A stretch of DNA of 64,000 nucleotides from the NCBI GenBank assembly GCA_039029315.1, contig JBCCGK010000002.1, positions 62,001 to 126,000 of the forward strand. The letters are read 5' to 3'. Position 1 is the stretch's first letter; each line of letters starts with the position of its first letter. The DNA comes from JBCCCJ01 sp039029315 (lineage in GTDB: Bacteria > Bacteroidota > Bacteroidia > J057). Below the pieces are notes generated by a model. It searched no databases. It was not told where the DNA came from and was given only the letters and a program-made list of their open reading frames with translations. This document shows, in pieces, positions 1 through 8,882 of this stretch. Position numbers and translations under genes: made by a program.

Positions 1-1
1 A

Positions 2-442
2 AAAACATTGCATCTCCGCATGCGGGCTCATTGCGAAAATGGTACTGCTGTTGCCCATTTTCTTCGTCATCATCCCAAAGTCCAGACAGTATATTGGCCT
101 GGATTCGAAGATCATGCAAACCATGAAGTTGCGAGAAGGCAAATGAAAGATTTTGGCGGTATGATTTCCTTCACCCTAAGAGGGGATCGAATGCAGGACG
201 CACTGGAGGTTTTGAGTGGAACAAAGCTTTTTTCCCTTGCTGAAAGCCTTGGAGGGGTGGAATCACTGATAGGCCATCCTGCAAGCATGACACATGCTTC
301 CATTCCCAAAGCCGAACGGGAAGCCAGTGGATTGAAGGATACCTTGATCAGATTGTCGGTTGGGATCGAAGATGCTTCTGACCTTGTATCTGATCTGGAT
401 GCTGCCATCGCTTCTATCACACAGAAAAAGACCATCGCCTGA
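2..442 (+). CDS. Cystathionine gamma-synthase/lyase-type PLP enzyme, C-terminal part (5' end outside window)
   Basis: This is the C-terminal ~146 residues of a trans-sulfuration enzyme of the Cys/Met-metabolism PLP family, which interconverts cysteine, cystathionine and homocysteine. The frame is open to the left edge and starts with KTLHLRM, a signature of this family just after the PLP domain. Further on are SLGGVESLIGHP and MTHASIP, the conserved substrate- and phosphate-side motifs of the family, and the closing RLSVGIED...DL segment. The PLP lysine lies outside the window. I cannot tell gamma-synthase from beta- or gamma-lyase with this fragment. The gene ends normally with TGA; a perfect 12-bp inverted repeat follows about 60 bp downstream. 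Confidence 0.9.
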   Translation, partial: KTLHLRMRAHCENGTAVAHFLRHHPKVQTVYWPGFEDHANHEVARRQMKDFGGMISFTLRGDRMQDALEVLSGTKLFSLAESLGGVESLIGHPASMTHASIPKAEREASGLKDTLIRLSVGIEDASDLVSDLDAAIASITQKKTIA

Positions 443-937
443 AAATCCAAACTCCTGCTCTCTCCTTCCCAGCCTAGCTGAAAGATCAGGCTCATCTATT
501 GGCCAGACCTGTACATCCAACGCATCAATGGTACTTACAGGTCTGGCTTAATTTCATTTCCAGCATTCGTATTAGGCATGTTATTCCTGTCAAGTTAGCA
601 GTCTGACCAGGCAGGTCCTTGTTTTCTCCTTGATGAGATTGCCTGATTTCAGTTCCCTTTTTTGCATTTGACCATTTGCGACCATTCGCCCGTACTGGCA
701 CGGATTTCGCGCAATAGTATTCACCATACACTGCTGAATATGTGCGATTCATGTTTCTAGCTGAATATTGCGCATGATAATTGCATACTTTCGGCGAGTA
801 TCCAGTTTTCCGCCTCTTTCTGATTGTGGTTTTGCCACTCGTTCTCCCAATTGCTCCTTCTGGATTCAGGAGGGAGCCAGAATAGTTTAGCTTATTGACA
901 GACTCATTCAACATCATCAACCTTTGATCTAAGAGAC
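443..937. other. Gene-free stretch between the PLP enzyme and the Hsp70-like gene
   Basis: About 495 bp with no convincing gene. Open frames here (for example a minus-strand frame at 525-920) are rich in Arg/Tyr/Ser/Asn, lack domain motifs and look like chance. It holds the inverted repeat at 502-547. Just before the ATG at 938 there is AACCTTTG, one base off the Bacteroidota -7 element, which may be the promoter of the downstream operon. Confidence 0.6.
502..547 (+). terminator. Perfect 12-bp inverted repeat, possible terminator
   Basis: Arms GCCAGACCTGTA (502-513) and TACAGGTCTGGC (536-547) enclose a 22-nt loop and are followed by a moderately T-rich tail. It lies 60 bp after the stop of the PLP enzyme. 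The stem is strong but the loop is long and there is no clean T run, so termination is an inference. Confidence 0.5.
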
Positions 938-3322
938 ATGCTTTGTATCATTTTCACCAAGAAAAGACTACTTGCCGGAATCAAAACTGATATTCCCCAA
1001 TTGTTGCGAATCGGGGATCATTTTCATATTAGTTATGAGGGTAGAGCGAAGCACGAAGTGCTACAATCGCATCTGAAGGAAATTACCGACAGTTATTTTC
1101 ACCTCCTGCAAGAATCTGGTCAGGAGAGACCAGCTTCTATTCCAACGGCCTTGGCGTATCCCGTGGATCTCGCCAATCAAGATGGAGAGAGGAATCAGAT
1201 ATTAAGTGTGTTGAAAAATGCTCCTCAACAAGCATTTGATCCTATCCACGCGGAAAATCTGGCACTTTCCTTCCTGTATGGACTCAAAAATCAGGAGACC
1301 ATCACCCCACAGAACTGCATTATTCTGGAAGCTGTAGATGACTACCTACATCTCTGCTACCATTCCCATATTGAAGGAGAGAATGTGGATATCAAAGAAT
1401 TTGGTTCTTTGGCTCTTCACACCGATGAAGAGTTTCAATTCACCTCTTTCAGAAATATCGGCCATTCAAAAGGCAATGAGCAAGTGCTGAATGAGCTGCT
1501 CAAGGAGTTTTCGGAGGCTGGATTGACCGTTGATGTCAGAGGCCAAACCGATTTGGCTCTCCAATTAATGGAGCCAAACCCCAATCAAAAATACCTTTAC
1601 TCTCTGTCCAAGAATACCAAGCATGTAAACATACAAGCTGAAATAGAGCTAAGTCGGGATCGATTTGCGGAACTCATGTCAGCCAATAAAGAAGCATTAG
1701 CAGCTCCTCTCAGCAATACTGTTCTTCAGGAAAAGGAAATTTATAAAGTTGTCTTGTTGGGCAACTACCTCAAGAATCCTTATGTAAAATCCTATTTGCG
1801 TGATTCCTTGAACCTCAACGGCAAACTTATTGGCTTGGAAGGGGAAGGAGAATACGACGAATTCGCCACGATTATCCAGGGGCTGGATTTCAGAACGATG
1901 GAAGTTGTTCAGGCAGAAGAGGTTCGGCAAAAAGAGGAGGAGAAGAAAAAAATGGAGGAAGAAAAGCGAGCCAAAATCGAAGCCGAACTGAAGGTAAAAG
2001 ACAGTCGGGAATCCTTGTTGGAAGAACTTCAAAAAGTATGCATTGATCCTGAAAAACAGGAACACTATGAAGAAATGTTTGTGAACAGAGGCATTAAGCT
2101 TGGCATTCCAGAAGTTGTCATTAAGTGGAATATCTCAGAGGTGTTGAGTCGGATTGCACTCCAGAAAGAAGGAGAATCGGTAGGATTGTCCGCAGATGAA
2201 GGGGAAAATGAAGCTGTCCTAGAGCAAGAAGTGGAGAAGAAGAGCGAAGCAAAACCGCCAGTTCAAGAGAAAAAGGAACCAACAAAATTAGTGGCAGAGC
2301 CTGAAAACGGAAATGGAACAGCAGAGGATTCTGTCTCCGTCAAGCATTCCAATGGTCATGTGCCACATTCACCTGAGGTTTCTCCCAAAACTGAGACCAA
2401 AATAGAAAAAAATTCTCCAGAACCGACTCCCATCTTCTCTAACAAACATGTAGAGACTCCTCCAATTGCTACCATTGTGGCTCCTACTCCTCCCAAAGTG
2501 GAGACAAAGCCTGTCAAGAAAGAGGAAGCAAAGGAAGTCAGAGAAGTCAAAGAAGAGCCCAAAGTTGTAGCTCCCGCGGCAAAAACAAAGGAAGAACCAA
2601 AAAAGGAAACAAAGGCTCAGGAAAAGAAGAAAGAGGAAAAGAAGGAAGAAAAGAAGGAAGAAAAGAAGAGCACGCCTGTTGCAAAAACGACAACAACAGA
2701 TAAATCTTCAAAGGCCAAGAACAAAGATAATGCTTCAGCCAAAATTAGCTTGAATGATATTTTTGTCATCAAGGGAAGCCTTCCTGATGCAGAATTCTCT
2801 TCCAAGAAAGTAACCTTTCATTCGGATCAGGAGCTAAAGGTTGTCCGATTGTTGAGTGTCAAAGAGATGAAGGACACAGAAAAGATGGCCAACTTCAACC
2901 AATTGTACAAAAAGGAGTTGACCTACTTTGAAGAAATGAGTGAACTCAGTGAATCAAAAGAAGGCCTGTATTACTACCGTCCATTTTTGGAAAGAAATAC
3001 ACTCAAGGATCAGGTAATAAAACTTGGACTAGACAAAAAGAAAAGCCTTGAAGACCTGAGTAGTTCTGACCTGAAGTTTATCCTTCAGATATTCAAGGAG
3101 GTGAAGGATCTTGAGATCTCTCATGCCAATCTTACAGAGGAGAATATCCTCATTCTCGCCAAGAGAAAGTGGAATCTTCAGAAGAACATGGAAATCAAAT
3201 TCATTGGATTCACCTCCAAGGAAGTTGAGAAAAAGGAAATGATTGAGCAAACACATGCCATCTTTTCTAACTTAATGGGTAAGGAGATTTATCAGGTTTT
3301 CCGTCAAAAATTTCAATTGTAA
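938..3322 (+). CDS. Degenerate Hsp70-like domain - Lys/Glu linker - pseudokinase fusion protein
   Basis: A 794-aa protein I do not recognise as a named family. Residues ~1-297 follow the Hsp70/actin ATPase layout: IPTALAYPVD (68-77) where Hsp70 has 'VITVPAYF', HAENLALSFLYGL (104-116) for 'EPTAAALAYGL', LSRDRFAEL (238-246) for 'ITRARFEEL' and YKVVLLGNYLKNPYV (269-283) for 'vvLVGGstriP'. The nucleotide loops (DLGTT, DLGGGT, VGGST) are not recognisable. Residues ~315-600 are a charged coiled-coil and K/E/P linker. Residues 602-794 resemble a protein kinase: KVVRLL with Arg637 at the VAIK lysine, HANLTEENILI (729-739) for HRDLKPENILI, and FIGFT for DFG. The catalytic Lys, HRD Asp and DFG Asp are all replaced. 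No signal peptide, so it is probably cytoplasmic. The TonB-domain gene starts 6 nt downstream, suggesting one operon. Confidence 0.7.
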   Translation: MLCIIFTKKRLLAGIKTDIPQLLRIGDHFHISYEGRAKHEVLQSHLKEITDSYFHLLQESGQERPASIPTALAYPVDLANQDGERNQILSVLKNAPQQAFDPIHAENLALSFLYGLKNQETITPQNCIILEAVDDYLHLCYHSHIEGENVDIKEFGSLALHTDEEFQFTSFRNIGHSKGNEQVLNELLKEFSEAGLTVDVRGQTDLALQLMEPNPNQKYLYSLSKNTKHVNIQAEIELSRDRFAELMSANKEALAAPLSNTVLQEKEIYKVVLLGNYLKNPYVKSYLRDSLNLNGKLIGLEGEGEYDEFATIIQGLDFRTMEVVQAEEVRQKEEEKKKMEEEKRAKIEAELKVKDSRESLLEELQKVCIDPEKQEHYEEMFVNRGIKLGIPEVVIKWNISEVLSRIALQKEGESVGLSADEGENEAVLEQEVEKKSEAKPPVQEKKEPTKLVAEPENGNGTAEDSVSVKHSNGHVPHSPEVSPKTETKIEKNSPEPTPIFSNKHVETPPIATIVAPTPPKVETKPVKKEEAKEVREVKEEPKVVAPAAKTKEEPKKETKAQEKKKEEKKEEKKEEKKSTPVAKTTTTDKSSKAKNKDNASAKISLNDIFVIKGSLPDAEFSSKKVTFHSDQELKVVRLLSVKEMKDTEKMANFNQLYKKELTYFEEMSELSESKEGLYYYRPFLERNTLKDQVIKLGLDKKKSLEDLSSSDLKFILQIFKEVKDLEISHANLTEENILILAKRKWNLQKNMEIKFIGFTSKEVEKKEMIEQTHAIFSNLMGKEIYQVFRQKFQL

Positions 3323-3328
3323 TCCAAC

Positions 3329-4063
3329 ATGCAGGGAGACAGCCTTTCATTAGTTCATTATATCCTTGAAAAAGAGCGGAAAGAAAAGGCACGAAAACGA
3401 AGAGTCGTCATTGGAATTGTCCTGGGAGTTGCCATCCTGGTTGTGGCCATTCTGATTCCATTCCAAATGAAAAAGGGCGACCGGCTTCGTGAGTTTTCTT
3501 CCAGCGATTTGACCATGAGTCAGGTCTCCGTTCTCTTCCAGCAGGATCCTAGTCCTCTGATTGTAACAGATGAAGAATTTGGACGCATAGATACCATCTT
3601 CTCAGCAGAAGACTATGCAATCCTCCTCACAGCAATCAGAGATGGAAACAATCTAACAGATGTACAAGAATCAGGCAATTATTCTGATACGCCGCAATCT
3701 GAAGATTTTCGACCATATTCTTCTTCTTCCCAGCAGGTTCGATTGACAGACCCATTGACAGATGCTGATATCATGCCCAACTACCCTGGTGGAGAGGCCG
3801 CTCTGTATCAGTTTCTTTCCAGTCAGATCCGGTACCCACCTGCTGCCTTGGAAAACAAAATTGAAGGGAAGGTCTTTGTACGGTTCGTAATCAATCCTGA
3901 TGGCTCAATCACCAAAGTCAACATTCTGAGAGGAATTGGCTATGGATGTGATGAAGAAGCATTGAGGGTAGTCAGAATGATGCCCAGATGGATTCCGGGT
4001 GAAGAAAATGGCCAAAAAGTACCTGTATACTCTAGTTTAGCAGTTAACTTCAAGTTTCTATAA
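3329..4063 (+). CDS. TonB C-terminal domain protein
   Basis: A 244-aa protein with a short basic cytoplasmic start, one transmembrane helix at about residues 25-45, a variable periplasmic stretch and a C-terminal TonB domain (about 145-244). The domain has the hallmarks MPNYPGGEAAL, YPPAALENKIEGKVFVRFVI, DPDG-type NPDGSI and the closing WIPGEENGQKVPV. Such proteins usually transmit proton-motive energy to outer-membrane receptors, but in Bacteroidota many TonB-domain proteins sit in unrelated envelope operons. It follows the Hsp70-like/pseudokinase gene by 6 nt and precedes two stem-loops, so the two genes probably form a complete transcription unit. No ExbB/ExbD or receptor gene is nearby. 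Confidence 0.85.
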   Translation: MQGDSLSLVHYILEKERKEKARKRRVVIGIVLGVAILVVAILIPFQMKKGDRLREFSSSDLTMSQVSVLFQQDPSPLIVTDEEFGRIDTIFSAEDYAILLTAIRDGNNLTDVQESGNYSDTPQSEDFRPYSSSSQQVRLTDPLTDADIMPNYPGGEAALYQFLSSQIRYPPAALENKIEGKVFVRFVINPDGSITKVNILRGIGYGCDEEALRVVRMMPRWIPGEENGQKVPVYSSLAVNFKFL

Positions 4064-4079
4064 ATTAAGCATGTCCTCT

Positions 4080-4137
4080 GGTTTTTGTTAGCAAGCAAAA
4101 ACCTTTATCATTGCCTCTGTCTCAGACAGGGGCTTTT
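4080..4137 (+). terminator. Tandem stem-loops ending the pseudokinase-TonB operon
   Basis: A first hairpin GGTTTTTG/CAAAAACC (4080-4087, 4096-4103) is followed by a second, GCCTCTGTC-tca-GACAGGGGC (4113-4133), with TTTT directly after. The second is a standard intrinsic terminator for plus-strand transcription. Confidence 0.75.
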
Positions 4138-4213
4138 GGCTCAATTATGGCCTCAGTTATGTGAAGGAAGGGAAAGAAAATTGGAAAGGAGTGGATAATC
4201 TTTCGGGATTTTG

Positions 4214-4221
4214 TACTTTTG
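4214..4221 (+). promoter_or_regulatory. Bacteroidota -7 element for the GH106 gene
   Basis: TACTTTTG matches TAnnTTTG exactly and sits 16 bp before the ATG at 4238. No convincing -33 TTTG is seen at the usual spacing. If used, it rules out the upstream in-frame TTG at 4211 as the start. Confidence 0.5.
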
Positions 4222-4237
4222 GCGCAATCTGCTGCCC

Positions 4238-7200
4238 ATGCTTCGAAAAACGCTCAAGATCGGCACGCTGATTTCTCTCTGTTTGATCGCGGTAGGGCTG
4301 GGAGAATTCATCATTACCTTCCAACTAGCCAAACATAAAGTTGCTGGAAATACCCCCATTATTCCCCAGGAGTCTCTCTTAACACTATCTCGCCTTGAAT
4401 CGCTTGGAGGTGATAGTCTGTCCCTTGCCTTTCAGGATTCGATCTATGGGGCCCCTGATTTTGACCCAACACAGTTCCAAGCACCCGCCATGCAATATCG
4501 TCCGTGGACGCGCTGGTGGCTACCTGGAAATCATCTCGATCGATTGGAGTTGATCAGAGAGATCCAACTGTTCTGGGAAAATGGATTTGGCGGCCTGGAG
4601 ATCTATCCAACTACAGCAGGACTTAATCCTGATCTTATTGGCACTGAAACCCAAGGGGTATTTGAGGTAGGGACTCCGGCATACTTCCACAATATTACCA
4701 TGATTCTGGAGGAGGTTGCCAAGCGAAACATGCAAGCTGATCTTCTATTGGGGTCTGGTACTCCCACTGGCGGAGCTCACGTTAGTCTGAATGACAACCT
4801 GCAGTCCCTGGCTTTTGGAGAGTCCTATGTATTGGGGGGAAAAATGGTAAATATCCGATTGCCGGATCCCAGACTTCCAGGTTCCTATTTGTTGGCAGGA
4901 CTCGCCGATCCTCCCTATGATCACCCACATGCTGAAGACTGGATTCATTTTTATTCCGACCATAAACAATTGGTCGCTCTCTACGCAACCAAATACCGGA
5001 AAGGAGATCGAACCTGGCCAGCTTTGGACATCAATGACTATCTCAACCTGGCCGACGATTCCACTTTTTTAATCACTTCCTTTGTCAATGATCAAGATCG
5101 ACTCCACTGGAAAGCCCCCAAAGGGTATTGGAAAATCATAGCGGTATACGCCATTCCAAATGGAGAAAGACCCATATTCTCAGCGGAACATCGACCAGGA
5201 TATGTCCTGGATCCATTGGATTCCAGTAAGGTTGCTGCCCACCATCAATGGTTGATTGGCAATCAAGTCAGTCTTCAGAGGTATATGGGTAATGGGTTTC
5301 GAGGCATTTTTCATGATCATTTTGCCTTTCATACAGAAAGGCATTTTGGGGATGAGATCCTGGATGATTTTGAACAGGAACATGGATATCCACTTCTTCC
5401 TCACTTGCCGATCTTGCTCCAGCCCGGAAAAAATCACAGCATGATGCAGGCGGCTGAATGGAAGACCTTTCCAGAGTTTACTGCCTCCGAATGGGATGAT
5501 CGTATTCGGCATGATTATGCCCTCACCATCTCCAATCGCCTCATCAAGGATTATCTTGGAACGAGTATGAATTGGGCAAAGTCCAACCAACTCATCACCC
5601 GAGCCCAACCATATGGAGCTGAAATCGACATCATCAAATCTGCTGCCTATACACATATTCCAGAAGCAGAACAACGATATGGCGGGGGCAGCAAATTGTT
5701 TCTAAAACTGGTTTCTTCTGGCGCCAATTGGGCTCATAAACCAGTCATCAGTGCAGAAACAGGCGGGCACAAAGATCTACCTGGAAGCATGTTCCCCCTT
5801 CAGTTGAAACAAGCTGCTGATAAATTATTTCTTTCCGGGATTAATCAACTCATCTTGCATGGAAGCCCCTACAAGACCTACCTTGATGAGGAAAAAAGTC
5901 AGCCCTGGGTCCCATTTTCATCTCCCTTTCTTCACTCGCACAATTATTCTGGAAATTTTTCAGAATCTTCTCCTTTTTGGAAAAATCAAGCTGGCCTGAA
6001 CGCCTATCTGTCGCGATGTCAATATATTCTCCAACAAGGAGAAGCTGTCATGGATGTCTTGATTTATTATCCTTTTTTGGGCTTTCCCGAGAGTTTTGGG
6101 AATCATCCCCATCAGGAAACATATTTTCAGGGTGCCCTTCCAGGCTACCACCCGATCTCAAGGACTGAATCTAGCAGTTTGCCCTTTAGTGCCATGGAAA
6201 AGGAAACTGACCCCAGAAATATCTGGCTAAAGGAAGTTTGGCCCCTGATTCAAATCCTGGAAGAGTCAGGCATCAATTGGGGCTGGGTCAATGATGAGTT
6301 ATTAACAGAAATAACAACGAAAGGGGGGAGTGAAATTCAATTAAGAGGATACACCAGTCAAATGGTTCTAGTGCCCTCAGCGCCTCATATTCAGCTTGGT
6401 GCCGCAGAGAACCTCATACAAATATCCAGAAAAGGAGCGAGAGTGGTTATTTATGGTTCTGTCCCTCAACATCAACCAGGATTTGCCAATCGGGAAACCA
6501 ATGACAGATTGATTCAAAGCTACTTCAAAGAGCTGGTTTCGCATCGATTCATCCAACAGCCGGAAGAATTCAAAAATTTATTGATCGGATATCCTATACG
6601 TCAACCTATATCATTTGAGGGACATCTGCCCTATCTCAGGAAGATTCATCGACAGACCTCAGACAAAGGGAGCTGGGTGTTTGTCTCAAACACCCTTGAT
6701 CAGGATCGTTTCGTTTCTTTGAGGTCAGATGGATCATTTTCACATTACTATTGGTTCAATCCTCAGAGCGGCGAGATTCATCCAGCCACAATCAATTCTG
6801 ATCATGTCTTGAATTCTCTGTTGGGACCATATGAGAGCAATATCTTACTTGCCAGCCACCAGCCTGTCGTTCCCGATAGTCTGTTGAAGAGGAGGCCAAT
6901 CGAGCAGACTGATTTTTGGTCTCATCCCTCCTCAAAAGACCATCAGCTCAAGCGTTGGGACCTGATTGTCAACATTGATCCGGTCAATCAAAAGGGTAAA
7001 AAAGAGTATTTGAATTTGCAGGACAGCATCCTTCAGGATTGGCGAGACATCAGCCCCTTGAAGTATTCCCACTCCGAAGGTCTTTATCTGCATCATCTGA
7101 ATGTTGGAGATACACTCCCTCATACTCGATACATCCTGGACTTGGGACATGTCATGGCAAGTGCAGATATTCTCATCAATACCATCCCGATTGGAACCCT

Positions 7201-7432
7201 GAGCTTGCCTCCATTTCGACTTGATATTAGCGGACATCTAGTCCCTGGCGATAACATCATCGAATTGTGGGTAAAGCCTCCGCCCAGAAATCATAAAATT
7301 GCCAGAGGCAAGGCGGGAGATCCGCTATACGAAAATTATTCACATGATGATTCAGTGCTCGTAGAAGCTGGTTTGATTGGACCTGTCCATATCTGGGAAG
7401 TGCGCAAAAGCCTCGATTCTCACCTTCCTTAA
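4238..7432 (+). CDS. Glycoside hydrolase, GH106 alpha-L-rhamnosidase type
   Basis: A 1064-aa exported glycoside hydrolase. The first ~30 residues form an N-terminal membrane anchor or signal segment (LKIGTLISLCLIAVGLG). The opening RPWTRWWLPGNHLDRLELIREI followed by GFGGLEIYP is the typical beginning of the GH106 catalytic barrel. The middle has the family-typical VISAETGG and ADKLFLSGINQLILHGSPY, and the C-terminus is a beta-sandwich ending in LWVKPPPRN and LIGPVHI, as in GH2-like accessory domains. The likely substrate is rhamnose-containing polysaccharide such as rhamnogalacturonan or ulvan-type glycans, which is inference. It is not in a polysaccharide-utilisation locus: no SusC/SusD pair is in the window. 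A GH28 enzyme lies 9 kb downstream. Confidence 0.8.
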   Translation: MLRKTLKIGTLISLCLIAVGLGEFIITFQLAKHKVAGNTPIIPQESLLTLSRLESLGGDSLSLAFQDSIYGAPDFDPTQFQAPAMQYRPWTRWWLPGNHLDRLELIREIQLFWENGFGGLEIYPTTAGLNPDLIGTETQGVFEVGTPAYFHNITMILEEVAKRNMQADLLLGSGTPTGGAHVSLNDNLQSLAFGESYVLGGKMVNIRLPDPRLPGSYLLAGLADPPYDHPHAEDWIHFYSDHKQLVALYATKYRKGDRTWPALDINDYLNLADDSTFLITSFVNDQDRLHWKAPKGYWKIIAVYAIPNGERPIFSAEHRPGYVLDPLDSSKVAAHHQWLIGNQVSLQRYMGNGFRGIFHDHFAFHTERHFGDEILDDFEQEHGYPLLPHLPILLQPGKNHSMMQAAEWKTFPEFTASEWDDRIRHDYALTISNRLIKDYLGTSMNWAKSNQLITRAQPYGAEIDIIKSAAYTHIPEAEQRYGGGSKLFLKLVSSGANWAHKPVISAETGGHKDLPGSMFPLQLKQAADKLFLSGINQLILHGSPYKTYLDEEKSQPWVPFSSPFLHSHNYSGNFSESSPFWKNQAGLNAYLSRCQYILQQGEAVMDVLIYYPFLGFPESFGNHPHQETYFQGALPGYHPISRTESSSLPFSAMEKETDPRNIWLKEVWPLIQILEESGINWGWVNDELLTEITTKGGSEIQLRGYTSQMVLVPSAPHIQLGAAENLIQISRKGARVVIYGSVPQHQPGFANRETNDRLIQSYFKELVSHRFIQQPEEFKNLLIGYPIRQPISFEGHLPYLRKIHRQTSDKGSWVFVSNTLDQDRFVSLRSDGSFSHYYWFNPQSGEIHPATINSDHVLNSLLGPYESNILLASHQPVVPDSLLKRRPIEQTDFWSHPSSKDHQLKRWDLIVNIDPVNQKGKKEYLNLQDSILQDWRDISPLKYSHSEGLYLHHLNVGDTLPHTRYILDLGHVMASADILINTIPIGTLSLPPFRLDISGHLVPGDNIIELWVKPPPRNHKIARGKAGDPLYENYSHDDSVLVEAGLIGPVHIWEVRKSLDSHLP

Positions 7433-7448
7433 GGTCCAGCTTTTGAAC

Positions 7449-7485
7449 CTATCTATCCAAAATAAGAAGACGGGCAAATAGATAG
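7449..7485. terminator. Inverted repeat between convergent genes
   Basis: CTATCTAT (7449-7456) and ATAGATAG (7478-7485) lie in the 58-bp gap between the convergent GH106 and serine-hydrolase genes. It could act as a weak bidirectional terminator. Confidence 0.35.
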
Positions 7486-7490
7486 CCAGC

Positions 7491-8882
7491 TTAGGAATCT
7501 TCCTGCGGTAATGCCCGAAGGATCTTATCCGCAAATACCCCTGTTTTCCAGGTACCTTTTTGTGGGGTCATGCCCATTCTTACGATGACAGTCTGACGGG
7601 AAGGAATAATCAGTACATGCTGCCCTTCATGGCCATTGGCATAATAGGCATCTTCAGGAACCTCTGGCCAATACTTTCTGGCTGGCCCAGGCACTTCTTT
7701 CAGTGCATTTGTCCAAAAATGTGCCCCATATTGTCCTTGAGGTGCTGAAGGGGTTCGTGTTCTTGAGTAGCTCACCCACCCTTCCGGCAAAATTCTTTCT
7801 CCCATCCAAACCCCATCATTGAGGTATAGCAATCCAAACCTTGCCCAATCTCTTGGGCTCGCCATCATGAACGAAGAGCCAACATATGTGCCTGAAGCAT
7901 CGACTTCGAGTTGTGCGCTACGCATGCCAATCTTATCAAACAGCTCTCGATATGGGAAGGCAAGATATGCCTGAACATCCGTAAACTGATCCCGAATCAG
8001 GCGAGACAGGATATTGCTTGTCCCACTGCTATAATTCCATTCCGTATCAGGAGCATAGGCCTGTTTCAGGCTTGCTGCATAGGCTGCTGCATCTTTTTGC
8101 CGAAACAGCATTCGCGTTGCATGTGAATCCCACCCATAGACTTCCTGAAATGCCAATCCACTGCTCATTCTCAACAACATGTCCACTGTAATTTGGCGTT
8201 TTTGTGGATGATTTTGCCATTCCTGAATCCCTGTAGGTTTGTGTATGTCCAACTTCCCCTCTCTAACAAGAATTCCTGTCAAGGCATTGGTCACACTCTT
8301 GACCATGGACCAAGCACGTTGCGGCCTATGGATATCAAATCCTTCTGCATAGCGTTCTGCAACGATCTTTCCTTGATATAGAACTACAATGCCCCGAGTT
8401 TGAAGAGGAGTCTTCGGGTTTGTCTCAGCAAACGACCACTCCATCGCTTCTTCCAGGGCAAGGCTATCTACTCCTTTTGGAATCCTGACTGCATCTCTGT
8501 CTCCTTGTGGCCAGAGAGAATCCACGTGTCCAGGAAAGGCTTTTCTGGGGTTTTGCAAGCCTTGATTCTTTACCTCATCCAGAGAGGCGGAGGTGAGGAG
8601 TGTACAGCCAAGACCCTGACGGTACACAGCTGTTCTTCGTGCCAATCCCCAGACATGTCCACTGACCGACTTATTCTCCCAATCGATAGCCAAACGAACG
8701 TATGATACCGGATGAAGGTCTTGTTTGATATCATCCTCAGCCCTTTCTGCAACAAACAAACAAGAGCAGGCAGTCTTAGCAGCATAACTGCTAGCTATGG
8801 GACAAATATATCTGATCAGATATCCCATTGCCAGAGCCATAAACAACAAAAAAATCAACAGCATCGCATACTGGGGTCTCAT
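7491..8882 (-). CDS. Serine hydrolase of the beta-lactamase / NylB-like family
   Basis: A 463-aa protein with an N-terminal transmembrane segment (about residues 7-24) and a class C beta-lactamase-type domain. The nucleophile motif SMVK is at 192-195, the second motif Tyr-Ser-Ser at 284-286 (WNYSSGTSN), and GHEGQH near the C-terminus stands in place of the KTG/HxG motif. MLLRMSSGLAF is also typical. The family includes carboxypeptidases, esterases and 6-aminohexanoate-oligomer hydrolases; the substrate cannot be assigned. It is membrane-anchored with the domain probably facing the periplasm. Its ATG overlaps the stop of the upstream alpha/beta-hydrolase-OsmC gene (ATGA), so the two are likely translated together. 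Confidence 0.85.
   Translation of the reverse strand: MRPQYAMLLIFLLFMALAMGYLIRYICPIASSYAAKTACSCLFVAERAEDDIKQDLHPVSYVRLAIDWENKSVSGHVWGLARRTAVYRQGLGCTLLTSASLDEVKNQGLQNPRKAFPGHVDSLWPQGDRDAVRIPKGVDSLALEEAMEWSFAETNPKTPLQTRGIVVLYQGKIVAERYAEGFDIHRPQRAWSMVKSVTNALTGILVREGKLDIHKPTGIQEWQNHPQKRQITVDMLLRMSSGLAFQEVYGWDSHATRMLFRQKDAAAYAASLKQAYAPDTEWNYSSGTSNILSRLIRDQFTDVQAYLAFPYRELFDKIGMRSAQLEVDASGTYVGSSFMMASPRDWARFGLLYLNDGVWMGERILPEGWVSYSRTRTPSAPQGQYGAHFWTNALKEVPGPARKYWPEVPEDAYYANGHEGQHVLIIPSRQTVIVRMGMTPQKGTWKTGVFADKILRALPQEDS

Noticed and set aside
525..920. 131-aa minus-strand frame upstream of the Hsp70-like gene
   Set aside because: Composition rich in Arg, Asn, Tyr and Ser, no domain or signal motif, and it covers the likely promoter of the gene at 938. 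Treated as chance.
4211..4237. TTG start for the GH106 gene
   Set aside because: It overlaps a consensus -7 element, so it would not be in the transcript; ATG 4238 gives a normal signal segment.
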